Below, piece after piece: positions 48,866 through 59,126 of a stretch of DNA of 64,000 bases (the first letter of the stretch is position 1; the number at the start of each line of letters is the position of its first letter). Location of the stretch: assembly GCF_000364225.2 (NCBI RefSeq), contig NZ_AQFT02000001.1:3429501-3493500 (forward strand), read 5' to 3'. Source of the DNA: Eubacterium plexicaudatum ASF492 (GTDB lineage: Bacteria; Bacillota; Clostridia; Lachnospirales; Lachnospiraceae). The notes below the pieces were generated by a model. It did no database searches and was not told the DNA's origin. It was given only the letters and a program-made list of their open reading frames with translations. A program made the position numbers and the translations under genes.

Positions 48866-49842
48866 ACCAAGTTTCCTGCTTCCGGATTCTTTCAGGCCTG
48901 TTTTTCGACAGGTTTTAAAGTCATGCACATTTTTATTCTTTATGCTCTCTGGACTGCTCAAGCCCCATAATCATCCATCCCTTATCCCTCTCATTTCTGA
49001 AAATCAACCTTTTCCTGCTTATTCTCTATTGAGTTTCCGAGAGTGCTCTAATCTTTTCTAACTCTTCTTCCGTATCTGCCTTGAACAGAGACAGCCATAA
49101 CAGCAGCATGTTCTCCTGGCTGACATCGTCTGGCAGCTTTGGAAGTTCAAAGAAATGAAATCCCATCTTATCCGACAGCAGCGTATGGCGTGTAACTTCT
49201 AACGGCCGGAAGAATGAGTGATATTCTTCACAGTCAAACAGCATAAAATCAATAATGCTGACCACAAGCGTCCTCGGCAGCCTGGAATACCCCTCTCCAG
49301 CCGGAAGCGCTGATGAAAATTCCCTTGCCCAGTAGTACATCACCCTCTCCGGGTAATCCCCTTCATTGCTGACCTGTACTTCCAGATCGACCTGCTGGCC
49401 GTTCACTGTCATATTGATAATCCAGCCTGCAGAACTTGTCCCCAAGGTTCTCCGGCGGCATTTCAGGGTTCTTTATCGTAAACTGTCCAATACTCCCTGA
49501 TGGTATCCCAAGGAGATTGGCAACCAGTTCTTTCAAAAGTTCCGGATATTTTACAAACAGCATTTTGAACAGTGTGTCAGTTTTAAAAGTATATTGTAAT
49601 TTTTCATATTTTTCTCCTATTATACGATAAATCCCCTGGAACAGGACAGCCGGGCAGATGCACCCGGCTGTCACCGCTGTCTGTCGTTTTCTTTCATTAT
49701 TTTCAAGAGACATATCCGTTCTTGTTCATAAATTATTATATCATACTTTCTAACGGGTAACTACAGAAATTTATAAAACTTATGCCACAGAATTACATAC
49801 ACACCCGTTTTCCTTCTGGCAGACTGCATTCAGACAGAACAA

Positions 49843-50517
49843 TCATAATGAAACACAGCAGATACTATTCTGCTGCCGCTCAGCTTTTTTGTTAAGATCC
49901 CCAAAAGTCTTCTCAAACCATTTATCTTTTATAAGACCGGTTCCATTCGATGCCTGCAGCGCCAGCAGGATGGGATTTTCTACAAGTGTATTGAGTACAG
50001 AATAGTTATCCTTCTCCGGATATTTCGTCTCCACTTCAATTCCAATGTCTTCAAAATCATTCGGAATATCTATAAGATCTTCCCAAAGATCACTGTTTGG
50101 CCTTTCTATAAGAAGTCCGTCTCTTTTAACCATCCATTCGTGCCTCTGCCATATATAGACCTGCCCGTTAAAAAGCGCGTGATAAAGATACTCTGACCTT
50201 GTCACAAATATGACACGCCGGATGCCGGAATCTTTCCATTCACCGTATTTTCTTTTCTGAAGAACGGAGTCCAGGGCAAAAGAACCCGCCATAAGATTCG
50301 GCCTGCTGGCTAACGTCCGTTCTATTCCGCGGCTGTCAAAGAAAGCCTCACATGTATCCTTATCTTTCTGCCGGACTGCAACAAAAGCCATCCCCGCTGT
50401 CCCGGGTTCTTTGGGCAGTGTCTTCCCTTCGCTGTCCTGCTGGTAATTGAACCTGCCATCAGGGAAAATAACAACCTCTCCCACATCTGCATATTTTCCA
50501 TTCATATCTGTTAACAT
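49843..50517 (-). CDS. Hypothetical protein of an unrecognised accessory module
   Basis: 224 residues, intact, start ATG 50517 with GGAGG-type bases upstream. Not recognised. Visible: VVIFPDGRFNYQQDSEGKTL, a region with RRVIFVTRSEYLYHALFNGQ, a Trp-rich patch (WQRHEWMVKRDG), and LIDIPNDFEDIGIEVETKYP. The phrase pattern around residues 105-135 recalls RNase-H-like nucleases (VFVTRSEYL...W), but no catalytic set can be assigned. It is 23 bases downstream of the next gene, so the two form an operon. Confidence 0.6.
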   Translation of the reverse strand: MLTDMNGKYADVGEVVIFPDGRFNYQQDSEGKTLPKEPGTAGMAFVAVRQKDKDTCEAFFDSRGIERTLASRPNLMAGSFALDSVLQKRKYGEWKDSGIRRVIFVTRSEYLYHALFNGQVYIWQRHEWMVKRDGLLIERPNSDLWEDLIDIPNDFEDIGIEVETKYPEKDNYSVLNTLVENPILLALQASNGTGLIKDKWFEKTFGDLNKKAERQQNSICCVSL

Positions 50518-50540
50518 AATTTTATTCCTCCTTTTTTTCT

Positions 50541-51245
50541 TTACTTTTTTATCCGTTTATTAGCAAATTCATCTGTATGACCATCTCTCCACAGCTTCCT
50601 CCTGATCCGGTCAAGCGCTGTCCCATAGATGATCCCACCATGCATACCAGTGTACGAAGACTTCACACATTCGACTATAATCCCTGTTTCATCTCCCCTC
50701 CCGGTTTCCTTATTTATTGAAAAGAGCCTGGATCCATGCAACGGGACGCATATCCTGTCACTGTTCACTACTTCGGCCATCATAAAACATTTGTCAAAAG
50801 TGTCAGCATACAGCTCAGCTGCAAATACATTTGCAGCATTCATAAACATACTGCAGCATATGGCAGGGTCTTTCACCTTTATCTGAATATAGGCAGTATC
50901 TGAAATGGCATAGTGACGCCCATTGACATCACATGTTCGTCTGCTAAAGCTGACCATACATCCGCCTGCACCCGCTTCCCTTGATAATATAGATATCCTG
51001 CCGGCATCCAGTAAATCATCCTGATTCGCTGCAAACTTGGAAAATGGGTCAGTTTCAGGCAGATTCCTGCATGACTGAAACAGTTCACTCAAAAACATCC
51101 CGGGACTGCTGCCGCATGGAAGGCTGCATTCCTCATCTCTCAGAAACCTGTCTGAAGTTTTCATATCCGCTTCAAATTCCTGTACCAGACATTTCTCCAA
51201 TTTACTTAGTTTCTTTTTTCTTTCATCTTGAACCATCCTTTCCAA
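50541..51245 (-). CDS. Hypothetical protein of an unrecognised accessory module
   Basis: About 232 residues; a start at 51236 (ATG) or 51245 (TTG) is possible. Not recognised. A charged N-terminus (QDERKKKLSKLEKCLVQEFE) is followed by a globular part with AGGCMVSFSRRTCDVNGRHY, DTAYIQIKVKDPAICCSMFM and CVKSSYTGMHGGIIYGTALD. No membrane helix or known motif. Same strand and close spacing with the neighbours at 49843 and 51471. Confidence 0.55.
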   Translation of the reverse strand: MERMVQDERKKKLSKLEKCLVQEFEADMKTSDRFLRDEECSLPCGSSPGMFLSELFQSCRNLPETDPFSKFAANQDDLLDAGRISILSREAGAGGCMVSFSRRTCDVNGRHYAISDTAYIQIKVKDPAICCSMFMNAANVFAAELYADTFDKCFMMAEVVNSDRICVPLHGSRLFSINKETGRGDETGIIVECVKSSYTGMHGGIIYGTALDRIRRKLWRDGHTDEFANKRIKK

Positions 51246-51470
51246 AACACAAAAAAGCTGTGAAAATGCCAGCTAATTTGTTCACTCTTAATCTCTTTTC
51301 TGATATCACGGTAAATCTTTTCCAGCAGTATCTTTTTCTGCCGCATCCTTTTCATGGCATCAGGTATGCTTCATGCCTAAATGGATAACCTGGATATGGA
51401 ATCACATTTCATACCAGCAGGCTATGAAAATATGTAACGAAGCAGAACATACAAAATCTATCCGGCTGCT

Positions 51471-52453
51471 TTAGGACTGAGCCAGAATATAGCCATACAG
51501 GTTTTTCAAAAACTTCACATTATGCCGTCTGCTGATTGTTACAGGTGAAACATTTATATCAGAAAAAGCTTCCATCACTTTTTCTATGTTCCGGCAGTTC
51601 ATGGCTTTCTGGGCCAGGTACAGTGACTTTTTCTCCGGTATGAGTGCCAGCAGCCGCAGCATTCTTCTGCGCAGTATCCTGTCCTCCACCCTGTTTTGGA
51701 CAATCTCCGCAGCCTTATCTATTTTATAAAAGTCCCCATAAGGAATGATCTTCATAAATGTATCTAAAAATACACCCTTACCGTTTTCCAGTAATACAGG
51801 TATCTGGCTGGATGCGTCATCTGTGCCTGCATAGTTTCTGACCGTTTTCAGTTTTGTCAGACGCACTTCTGTCCGTAAGACGCCTTCCGGATCCCTGCGC
51901 ACGGATTTTAATTTCTTTGCGCTGATACCTGTTTCTTCCAAATGTCCCACAGCCATCCGCTCCAGATCATAGATCCAAAATACAATGCCATTGCTGTTCC
52001 CGTCCACGCAGAAGCTTGTCCCTTCTTCAAAACAGTCATACTCTTAAGGCGAAAAACCTTTTACTCTGCCAATCCGTTGTATCACTTTTAGATATGCCGC
52101 TGCATTCTCACGGCTTCCGACATCCATATCCACCGTAAGGGCCATCCCTGACAGATCAAAATCATTCAGCCGATACTTATCTCCAAAGTATCTGCCAATA
52201 CGTTTATCCGGTTTACGTACAAACCTGTCCGGATCTTGTTCAGCGGAATCGAAGATCAGCCCCGGATGGATGATCAGCCTCACTTTTTTCTTATACTGGC
52301 TGTCACGGTATTTCACCAGGATTCCTTTCACAGCAAAAGAACTGTCTATATACCATTCATCTGTTTCTTCCAGATAACCTGTTCTGTTTAAAACCTTATC
52401 GAACCTGTCACGGTCCAATACCATAGAAAGCTCAAAGTCTGATTCACGTTCAT
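51471..52453 (-). pseudogene. Unrecognised replication-like protein split by a nonsense codon
   Basis: Starting at ATG 52453 (GGAGGTAAATCA upstream) the gene needs one base within the first codons to enter the main frame MVLDRDRFDKVLNRTGYLEE. It continues YLKVIQRIGRVKGFSP, a TAA (52044-52046), then in the same frame EYDCFEEGTSFC and FWIYDLERMAVGHLEETGIS, IPYGDFYKIDKAAEIVQNRV to 51471. About 325 codons in all. The pattern of a Rep-like globular domain with a helical C-terminus is suggestive only; no catalytic Tyr or HUH motif was found. Confidence 0.5.
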
Positions 52454-52454
52454 T

Positions 52455-52786
52455 GATTTACCTCCATAATGCAAATATTTTTTACAGAATGGTTATCCGT
52501 ATTTATTTTTTATACAGACTTCACAGGTCATATGATCCGATATAATGGTTCCAGTAATTTTTAATGGCAAATCATCCATCATTTTAAAACCTTCTGTTAT
52601 AAAAATTCCCTTGTACAGAATCTATTCTATAAGAAAACAGGCGTGTTTCAAAAATGCCGAAATCCAGTTCACACTTTTTGATTTTCAAACATTCTAAATA
52701 TCCAGTGTTTATACGCTTCTCAAACCATTTTGAGAACAAACGTTTGCTAACTCATTTGAAACGTCAGAAAATACCATTACAGATAT
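52455..52786. other. Gap without a gene
   Basis: About 330 A/T-rich bases between the helicase-like remnant and the start of the 51471-52453 gene. No frame over 60 codons looks coding on either strand, and no terminator was seen. A short imperfect repeat of TTTCAAA/TTTGAAA around 52650-52760 is the only visible structure. Confidence 0.4.
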
Positions 52787-53904
52787 TTAAAATAATCGGC
52801 GCAGCAAAACAAACAGATGCACCTCACATGCATTCCGGAGCAGGCGTGCCCGTCCCACAGCCTGCTCCAGCTCACTCTCAAGCATCCAGAAATGAATGTC
52901 CCTCAGACCTTCATTCTCAAATGTTGTAAACCAGAACCGGTAACCGTTATGTGTGACAATCTGCGGCTTCATTTTTTCCTTTCCATCAAAATCAACACCC
53001 ATTTCAAGTGCAGCCAGCTTATACAGAAATTCAGCATGGTATGGCGTCCCCACAACAAGGATGTCCTGGCCTTCCAGAGTATTGCTGCCCTCCGTATTTC
53101 CAAAATGCAGGCTTCCTATATTCTCTTTTTTAAAAGTAATCACCTTCTTTTCATCCATATGAAACTGTTCTATCAGTTTTTGGATAATGCCTGAATGGTT
53201 TCCTATACAGGTACGGCTCATGGACTTATCCGGATACTGTCTTAATTTCCCCCGATACTACGCCCTCTTACATTCGTAAAAGTGGACTTTACGGTCATTG
53301 AAATAGTTCCGGCATATATTTTTATCAGCTGTAGCGGATACCATGATGTATTTTACATTTTCAAACGATACAGGCTTTAGGAATGTAATGGTATCTTTTT
53401 TCAGGTTTGCTTCCTCTGATTTCCTGCGTACATAAAACTGTTCTGCCAGACAGAACGATGGTATATCGAATACAGGCAGTTTGTCACTGTCATCTGTTTC
53501 TTCATACCCCCACTCAAAACTGCCAAGTTCGATGCAGGACTGTGTTTCTGCAGACTGCAATAACCTTTTTATTTTTTTGCAAGGCGTCTGTCTGTAGTTT
53601 CCATTAACAGCTTTTCCAGTTTGGAAACAGTGATCTCCCCCTGATTTGGCAGGACGCTTTTGAAAATAATGTCTTCATCAATGATTATTGCATCATAATC
53701 CCTGAGCCGTTTTTCATCCATGTTAAGCAGGTAACGGTGGGTAGTAATGACACTTCCATTCCAGTTTTTCAATGCTTCACGTTCTTCCATGTATTCCAGC
53801 AGGCAGGGAATGCTTTTCTTTTTCAATGTTTCATAAATATATGGATGTACCTGACTGTACTGTCCGCCCTTGTACAGTTTTCCGATATGCTTCCAGTCCG
53901 GCAA
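52787..53904 (-). pseudogene. Superfamily II helicase-like gene, truncated and broken
   Basis: The helicase landmarks are IIIDEDII (motif II), VKYIMVSATADKNICRNYFN (motif III) and LEQAVGRARLLRNACEVHLF (motif VI). The N-terminal motif I is missing because the gene is joined near 53904 to the start of a histidine-kinase-like frame. The frame is lost at T7 53572-53578 (one A missing on the coding strand) and a TAG stops it after YECKRA (53258-53260), followed in the same frame by YRGKLRQYPDKSMSRTCIGN. The extreme C-terminus appears cut at 52787. Confidence 0.6.
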
Positions 53905-53953
53905 TAATCACACATGACAGAAAACAACTGAACAGATATACTAAATTTTCCAT
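53905..53953 (-). pseudogene. Start of a histidine-kinase-like gene, cut after about 17 codons
   Basis: ATG 53953 follows the LytTR regulator stop by 4 bases. It reads MENLVYLFSCFLSCVIIAG, a membrane helix start typical of AgrC-like kinases that follow LytTR regulators. The sequence then joins the helicase-like gene, so the kinase is lost. Confidence 0.5.
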
Positions 53954-53957
53954 GCCC

Positions 53958-54703
53958 CTACTCCCCACTGTTATGGATGTATTCATTGAGCCGTCCCTTG
54001 AACTGCGCCACACGCTTCTGCGACAGCGGCACTGACATGCCGTTTTGTAATATAACCTCATACCCCTTTGTCTTTGCCACATTCTTAAGGTTTACAAGGA
54101 TGCCCCGACAGCTCGTCTCAAAACCATAGGGCTGCATCCGCTCCTCCAGCCCGCTGATGGCATCCGGATACTCATACACCATATTTTCCGTCACGATTTT
54201 AACCTTCTTTTTTGCCTTGATGTATTCAAAGTACAGAATCGTATCAGCAGGAAGCAACAGGATAGGTTTTTCCGACAATACACCGTTTTCCTCATAAGAT
54301 ACATTCCTGAATTCCAGCCGCACCTCCTCCTTTTGGTACTGCCGCAGGAATGCCTGCAGCTGTTCCTCCAGTGCTTCCGCCGATACCGGCTTTTCCAGAA
54401 ATGCAAAGACATGTACGGTGTTCACCGCATCCATGCAGTATTGTCCGAAATTGGTGGTATATATGATCTTTGCCGAATGGTTCCGGCTGTAAAGCTCCTG
54501 CCCCGTTTCTATCCCATTCCTGCCCTCCATCATGATATCCATGAAGATCAGGTGGAAGCTGCCTCCCGACTGCAGCAGCTCCCCACCGGAAGTAAAGTTT
54601 GTGATACGGTATTCTTCTGTGTATTTGTCTAAAAGCGGTTTCAGGATGCCTTTGAGATTATCTCTGTCCGCCTTTTGTCCTCGCAGACTGCGATCTGAAG
54701 CAT
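53958..54703 (-). CDS. LytTR-family response regulator, frame broken once near the start
   Basis: ATG 54703 after AGGAGGCAG gives MLQIAVCEDK. After one missing base near 54680 the receiver continues DRDNLKGILKPLLDKYTEEY, FHLIFMDIMMEGRNGIETGQ (phospho-Asp) and the conserved Lys region HVFAFLEKPVSAEALEEQL. The C-terminal LytTR DNA-binding domain has DTILYFEYIKAKKKVKIVTE, CRGILVNLKNVAKTKGYEVI and PLSQKRVAQFKGRLNEYI. About 247 codons. Its partner kinase is truncated, so it may be an orphan. Confidence 0.83.
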
Positions 54704-54781
54704 TGGTTCCTGCCTCCTTTGCAACTTCTGATTATATACTTGTTATAAGATATTTGCCCGTTGCTTGCAATGCCTGCCATG

Positions 54782-55568
54782 TCATTCCCATTTTCTCTGT
54801 AGTCCGATAAACACTGCAAGCAGCATGACATTCACTACCAAAACAACAATACTTCCTTCTATTTTACATTCTCCGCCAGATAAAAGCTTACTTCCTGAGA
54901 AGATCATATTCAGCAAATGCGGATAATCATCCGCCAGCGATACCCCGCCTAATACTAACGCACCTATTCCATTCCACATAAAGTGCATGATAGTTGGCGC
55001 TATAAGAGAACCGCTATATTCCAGGATAACCGTCATGAGCAGGCTCATTGTGAGAACATTCACCACCGGAACCATGCCCGCCTCAAATGCGCCTCCATGC
55101 AATAATGTAAACAGCGCACTGGTTACCATGGTAGAAACAGCAATATTATATTTTTGCTTCAGCACTTGATAAAGCCACCCTCTTACAAGCAGTTCCTGCA
55201 TGATAACATTCAGAAAAGCCGCCAATATCCATATAAAAAATAAAGGAATATCATTCTTTCCGCTAAATTCAATAACTTTCATCAGCTTCATAATAACTAT
55301 GGGAATCCCTAACCACAAAATTCCTGTTATAATTCCTATCAAAACTCCTTTTACCGGATTATTAAAAAGATGTAATTTTATAGCTTTCTTTTCAGCTATC
55401 CAAAAAATAAAAGTGAACACTATGATAGACAACAGTGGTGTAATTTCTGCCCATAATCTCCACAAAGCAGGATTATCTGAATTGGACAAAGGCAACATTG
55501 ATAACAATATTGCCCACCCCCAGAAAAAAGCATATACACTCTATAAAAGTTATCACTATTCTTTTCAA
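54782..55568 (-). CDS. CPBP-family intramembrane metalloprotease, frame broken once
   Basis: TTG 55568 with CGGAGG upstream starts KRIVITFIECICFF; after a slip in the T6/G5 stretch near 55525 the protein reads WGWAILLSMLPLSN and continues as a multi-helix membrane protein. The CPBP (Rce1-like) motifs are IMQELLVRGWLYQV (motif 1, with Gln-Glu rather than Glu-Glu), SALFTLLHG (motif 2 His) and APTIMHFMWNGIG (motif 3 HxxxN). About 262 codons. Related proteins serve in bacteriocin immunity or maturation. Confidence 0.78.
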
Positions 55569-55765
55569 ATCGGTTTCCTCCGTTTCGTGGTTTTAATAGT
55601 TTGACTATAACATAAGCAGTTCTAAATATCATTCACTTTATCCTGACATACAGATTTTTTCCCCGAAAGACAAGTAAAAAACAGGAACGCATTTGACACC
55701 TCTTTTTCCCCCAGCCCTTTACAGCCACATATCAGATAACAGCTTCTGCCTCACGCCTGCCATAT

Positions 55766-56248
55766 TCATACATTCTGTTTATTTTCGACAATGCTATCTT
55801 TAGTTTTATGAATAGTCATAACCAATCTCTCAAAAGACCTTTGGAATCTCACATCATCTTCCTCTGTCCTTTTCTTCGGGCCTTTCAAATGATTCTTCCC
55901 TGAAGCTCTCCTTGCTTTCTTGCCCAAATGCCGCTCCATAAGCATCTGGTCTATATTCTCATCTGTGTACCATTTCCCGGACTGATGTATCGCATATGCT
56001 CTCTTTCCAAGAGCCATTGCAGCCACGCCATAATCCTGAGTTACAACAATGTCATTTTTCCTGCAAAGATTTATAAATGCAAAATCAACGGCATCCGCCC
56101 CTGCCCCGATAATTTTCACTTCACTGTAATCAGAATCCAGTACATGATTGGTGTCGCACAAAAGCGTAACCGCAATATTATTTTTTTCCGCCACCTGTTC
56201 CACAATCGGGATTACCGGACAGGCATCTGCATCAACATATATTCTCAT
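55766..56248 (-). CDS. YaiI/YqxD family protein (DUF188, PIN-like)
   Basis: 160 residues, intact. MRIYVDADACPVIPIVEQVA at the start, then VTLLCDTNHVLDSDYSEVK, GADAVDFAFINLCRKNDIVV and TQDYGVAAMALGKRAYAIHQ, which are the family signatures with conserved Asp residues; the tail has RHLGKKARRASGKNHLKGPK. ATG 56248 is chosen because the conserved DADACP begins there and GGAGAG precedes it, overlapping the upstream gene's stop. Likely a nuclease fold; role unproven. Confidence 0.9.
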   Translation of the reverse strand: MRIYVDADACPVIPIVEQVAEKNNIAVTLLCDTNHVLDSDYSEVKIIGAGADAVDFAFINLCRKNDIVVTQDYGVAAMALGKRAYAIHQSGKWYTDENIDQMLMERHLGKKARRASGKNHLKGPKKRTEEDDVRFQRSFERLVMTIHKTKDSIVENKQNV

Positions 56249-56252
56249 CCGA

Positions 56253-56700
56253 TTAGCTCTCTCCTTGATCATCAGGCTCCCATATATCAGGTTTTAAGCC
56301 CATTTCTTCCCATGTGACTCCATAAGGTGCTCCGCCAGAAGTATAGCCTGCTATATAATAAAAAGTATCATCCTGATCCTCATGGAATACCGGATTATTC
56401 TTCTGCATCCTTTTCTGTTCACGAATCTTCTTCTTTTTGCCTTTTTAGCTCTCTGTATATCCTGATCGGCTTTTACTGCCGCCTTTTCTCTGTCAATCTG
56501 CTCTTGCGTCAAAGATACACCTAATAACCGCAATTCAGCAACGGCTTTCATGCGGTCTACGGCAAATTTTTCCTATATGCTTTTATGATATCCCCGCCGT
56601 ATGCTGTACCGTCATATTCTGCCACCCACTTTTCTGCTTTCGCCTTGTGGTCTGCAAATTTCATCGCTTTCTTAGCCGCTTTGCCTTTTCCCTTTTTCAT
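56253..56700 (-). CDS. Small basic hypothetical protein, frame broken twice
   Basis: ATG 56700 begins MKKGKGKAAKKAMKFADHKA and KWVAEYDGTAYGGDIIKAYR. One missing base at T5 56567-56571 and another at T5 56434-56438 (plus strand) restore FAVDRMKAVAELRLLGVSLT and a C-terminus ending TSGGAPYGVTWEEMGLKPDI. About 150 codons. It ends at 56253, inside the ribosome-site region of the YaiI-type gene, so the two are coupled. Unknown function; KGKGKAAKKA is nucleic-acid-binding-like. Confidence 0.6.
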
Positions 56701-56874
56701 AGTACATTATTCTCTCTTAACTAAAATCCGGTATTTATTTATCCTTAAACATCGTATCATAAATCAGCACTGGTTATAGGAAAATTATTTTTATCGGAAA
56801 TCTTGACGGAGTTTGACTATGCACTCATCAAATATACTATAGTGCTAATTATAAAATTTCCGATAAAAATGATC

Positions 56875-57923
56875 TTACCGGAGTCCCATAAGTTTTTTCA
56901 ATGTTTCCTCATCCGTGACCGTATACCTTGCAGAGTTTAGTTTCGAATAAAGCGGGTTATCGGGCGGCGTTGCTGCTGCAATCGCCTTCCGCTTCTGCTC
57001 TGTGTCTGCATGTGCATAGATCTGTGTGGTTTCCAGCTGCGAATGCCCCAGCCATTGGGATACAAGCGTCAAATCCATCCCTTCCTGGTATAAGTGCATG
57101 GCACGGCTATGCCTGAGAAGATGCGGAAAAATTTTCTCGGGTACTTCTGGGCATTCCAGCCCAGCCTTTTCACCATATGCTCTGAGTACATACCGCATGT
57201 TCCTGGCTGTCAGCTTATGTCTTTCCCCATGCATTGTTGAATAAAATAACGGCTCATCTGATGATATTGGCAGTCCGCTGTGGAATTCTGAAAGGTATTT
57301 TTCCAAGTGCTGAACCGTCTTTTCCATAAGCGGGATGGATCGGGTTTTCTTCCCCTTCCCATGCAGCGTGACTTTTGGCACGCTTCCCAGCTGGAAATCG
57401 CAAAGCCGGATATCAAGCACCTCCGAGACTCTGGCCCCGGTATCATACATCAGCATAATGAAGAATCCGTCGCGCCTGCCCTTGGCAGTATGCGTGTCCG
57501 CCTGTCTCGCAAGGGCGGTGACCGCTTCCATGCTCATGTAGTCAATGATGTCCGCATTACGTGGTTTTTTATAGGATACTTTCTTCAAAGCATTGAGAGT
57601 GTCCACCAGCGTCACATCCCGGTCAGCTGCATAATCCATAAATGCCCGTATTGCCGCAAGCCGGCTGTTTAATGTGGCATCTGAGCATCCACAGTCTGTC
57701 CCCAGGTGTTCTATAAAAGACAGTATCGTATCGGCGTCCAAGTGTCCAAGCGCCACGTTCCACAACGGGATGTCTTCCTTTTCTTTTATGTAGTCAAAAA
57801 GCTCATCCAGTGCTTTGCGGTAGGAGCGGATTGTGTTCGGGCTTGCCTTGCGCTGTTTCGGCAGGTAAACTTTAAGGTAGTCATGTACGAATTTAAAAAG
57901 GTTGTCACCGTCTGTTTTTTCAT
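56875..57923 (-). CDS. Tyrosine recombinase/integrase
   Basis: About 349 codons. N-terminal SAM-like domain: TDGDNLFKFVHDYLKVYLPK, NTIRSYRKALDELFDYI. Catalytic residues: Arg in TGARVSEVLDIRL, Lys in HGKGKKTRSIPL, HLLRHSRAMHLY (His-x2-Arg), WLGHSQLETTQIYAHAD (His/Trp region and Tyr). As written it is fused in frame to the preceding recombinase through ENEKTDGDN. With one more A at T6 57915-57920 it starts at ATG 57923 as MKKTDGDNLFKF right after GGAGG, which fits much better. Confidence 0.82.
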
Positions 57924-58380
57924 TTTCCACCTCCTGGAACATCGCGTTGAATTTGTCCCAGTCAATGGCAGGGGACTTTATGAGATTTTCAGGCAGTATA
58001 TGGATGTAATAGGCGGTTTCCGACAGGTTCTTATGACCCATGTATTCCCGCAGGAACGGGAGCATTGCCATAAGGTTCTCTCCATTGTCCAGCCAGCGGT
58101 TCAGGCAGGCAGAGGCGAACTGGTGGCGGAGGCTGTATACCCGTATTTTCCCAGGGCGCTTCCCATCAATGTCCGCATGCGACCAGGCCATGTTGAGCGC
58201 GGAATGGATAGTTTCCGCTGACAGCGGGCCGCCTCCGGCTGACGGGAAAAATAAGGGCTCCCGCCTCCGAAAATCCTGCGCCTCTGGTCATATCTGCGGG
58301 CAAGGGCCACCATGTCATCGGACATGACGACAAACCGTTCCTTATTGCTGTTGCTGCCTGTTTATTCTGACGTCTAATAA
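57905..58380 (-). pseudogene. Tyrosine recombinase, C-terminal half, N-terminus missing
   Basis: The frame reads MVALARRYDQRRRIFGGG, then after a missing base near 58260 AETIHSALNMAWSHADIDGK, RVYSLRHQFASACLNRWLD (His-x2-Arg), LREYMGHKNLSETAYYIHI (His and Tyr) and ends in the corrected frame with EVENEKNRR at 57905. The N-terminal half and first catalytic Arg are absent; the 3.6-kb transposon begins at 58392. Tandem integrases of this sort occur in Tn554-like and ICE integration modules. Confidence 0.72.
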
Positions 58381-58537
58381 ATCTGATTGATTGTCACAGA
58401 ATTAACCGATATAATGACATCAGCATATAGAAAGAGAAAGTTCCAGAGCACTTTCTTTTTGCAGAGACAAGTGTTCCGGAACTTTATTAAAACCATGGTT
58501 ATTATATCAAAATATATAGTAAAATACAATCGGGAAG

Positions 58538-59054
58538 ATGATTTTTTTCTGTAACCAGTGAAGAAGACAGTATCTGTCCATGCTGTGGGAACCCGCTTAA
58601 ATACAGGGACCGCAGGCTGCGTGTCCATAAAGTTGCCGGCGGAGGGAAAGAATGGTACCAGATCAGGCGTTTGAAATGTACGAATGATGAATGCGGAAGG
58701 CTCCAAAATGAGCTGCCGGACTGCATGTTCCCTTATAAACATTATGATGCCGGGCTGATAGAGGATGTAGTGGATGAAGTTGTCAGCGGGGACGATCCTG
58801 AAACAGAGAATTATCCCTGTGAAGGGACCATAAACCACTGGAAATGGTGGATGAAGATGAATGAGCAGAACATAGAAGGCCGGATAAGATCATCAGCGCA
58901 CCGCTTCCTGGACTTTGGGGACGGGTTCCTAAAATCCATGGGTTCTTTGCTGGAGGAACTGAAAAAGAGGATAAGCCCCGGCTGGCTGAAGGCGGCTGCC
59001 AGGTTTATATATAATTCAGGAGGGCGGTTAGAGCCGTACCCGCAGACGGCCTGA
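58538..59054 (+). CDS. DUF6431-type Zn-ribbon protein of the transposon, frame slip at start
   Basis: From ATG 58538 a T7 run must change length for the frame SEEDSICPCCGNPLKYRDRR to follow. Then KEWYQIRRLKCTNDECGRLQ (second Cys pair), DCMFPYKHYDAGLIEDVVDE and PCEGTINHWKWWMKMNEQNI. About 170 codons. The CPCC and CTNDEC knuckles and the HYDAGLIEDVV motif match DUF6431 proteins commonly encoded beside this transposase type. Likely a DNA-binding accessory. Confidence 0.65.
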
Positions 59055-59126
59055 CTTGTGCACCTGCTTTTGTTCGCTGTCATCTTTTTTTAAGTGTATA
59101 GTTATCTCCAGAAGGAGGTAATGCAT

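Larger units (their letters stand above)
47160..49042 (+). mobile_element. Insertion sequence of 1.88 kb with TCTCGGAAACTC ends
   Basis: TCTCGGAAACTC at 47160-47171 and its reverse complement GAGTTTCCGAGA at 49031-49042 bound a single transposase gene. The insertion lies inside the Rpn-like gene. No clear target duplication was seen. Confidence 0.7.
46904..49713 (-). pseudogene. Rpn/PD-(D/E)XK-nuclease family gene split by an insertion sequence
   Basis: The N-terminal part (49713 to 49043) has YTFKTDTLFKMLFVKYPELL, GDKFCRLD and NMTVNGQQVDLEVQVSNEGD (D...ExQ-type active site of this family), YYWAREFSSALPAGEGYSRL and KADTEEELEKIRAL. The C-terminal part (47159 to 46904) has MSQAINAYYKITASSEFREK and ends in the usual helical tail (TDEIVEDTGLTYDVVESLRI). 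Near 49437 one extra base breaks LD-INMTVNG. Rpn-like proteins are DNases linked to recombination and abortive defence. Confidence 0.75.

Noticed and set aside
56875..58191. A single 438-residue double integrase with two catalytic domains
   Set aside because: Adding one A at T6 57915-57920 gives two separate genes, the second with its own ATG and GGAGG. The fusion is best explained by the same homopolymer error seen elsewhere.
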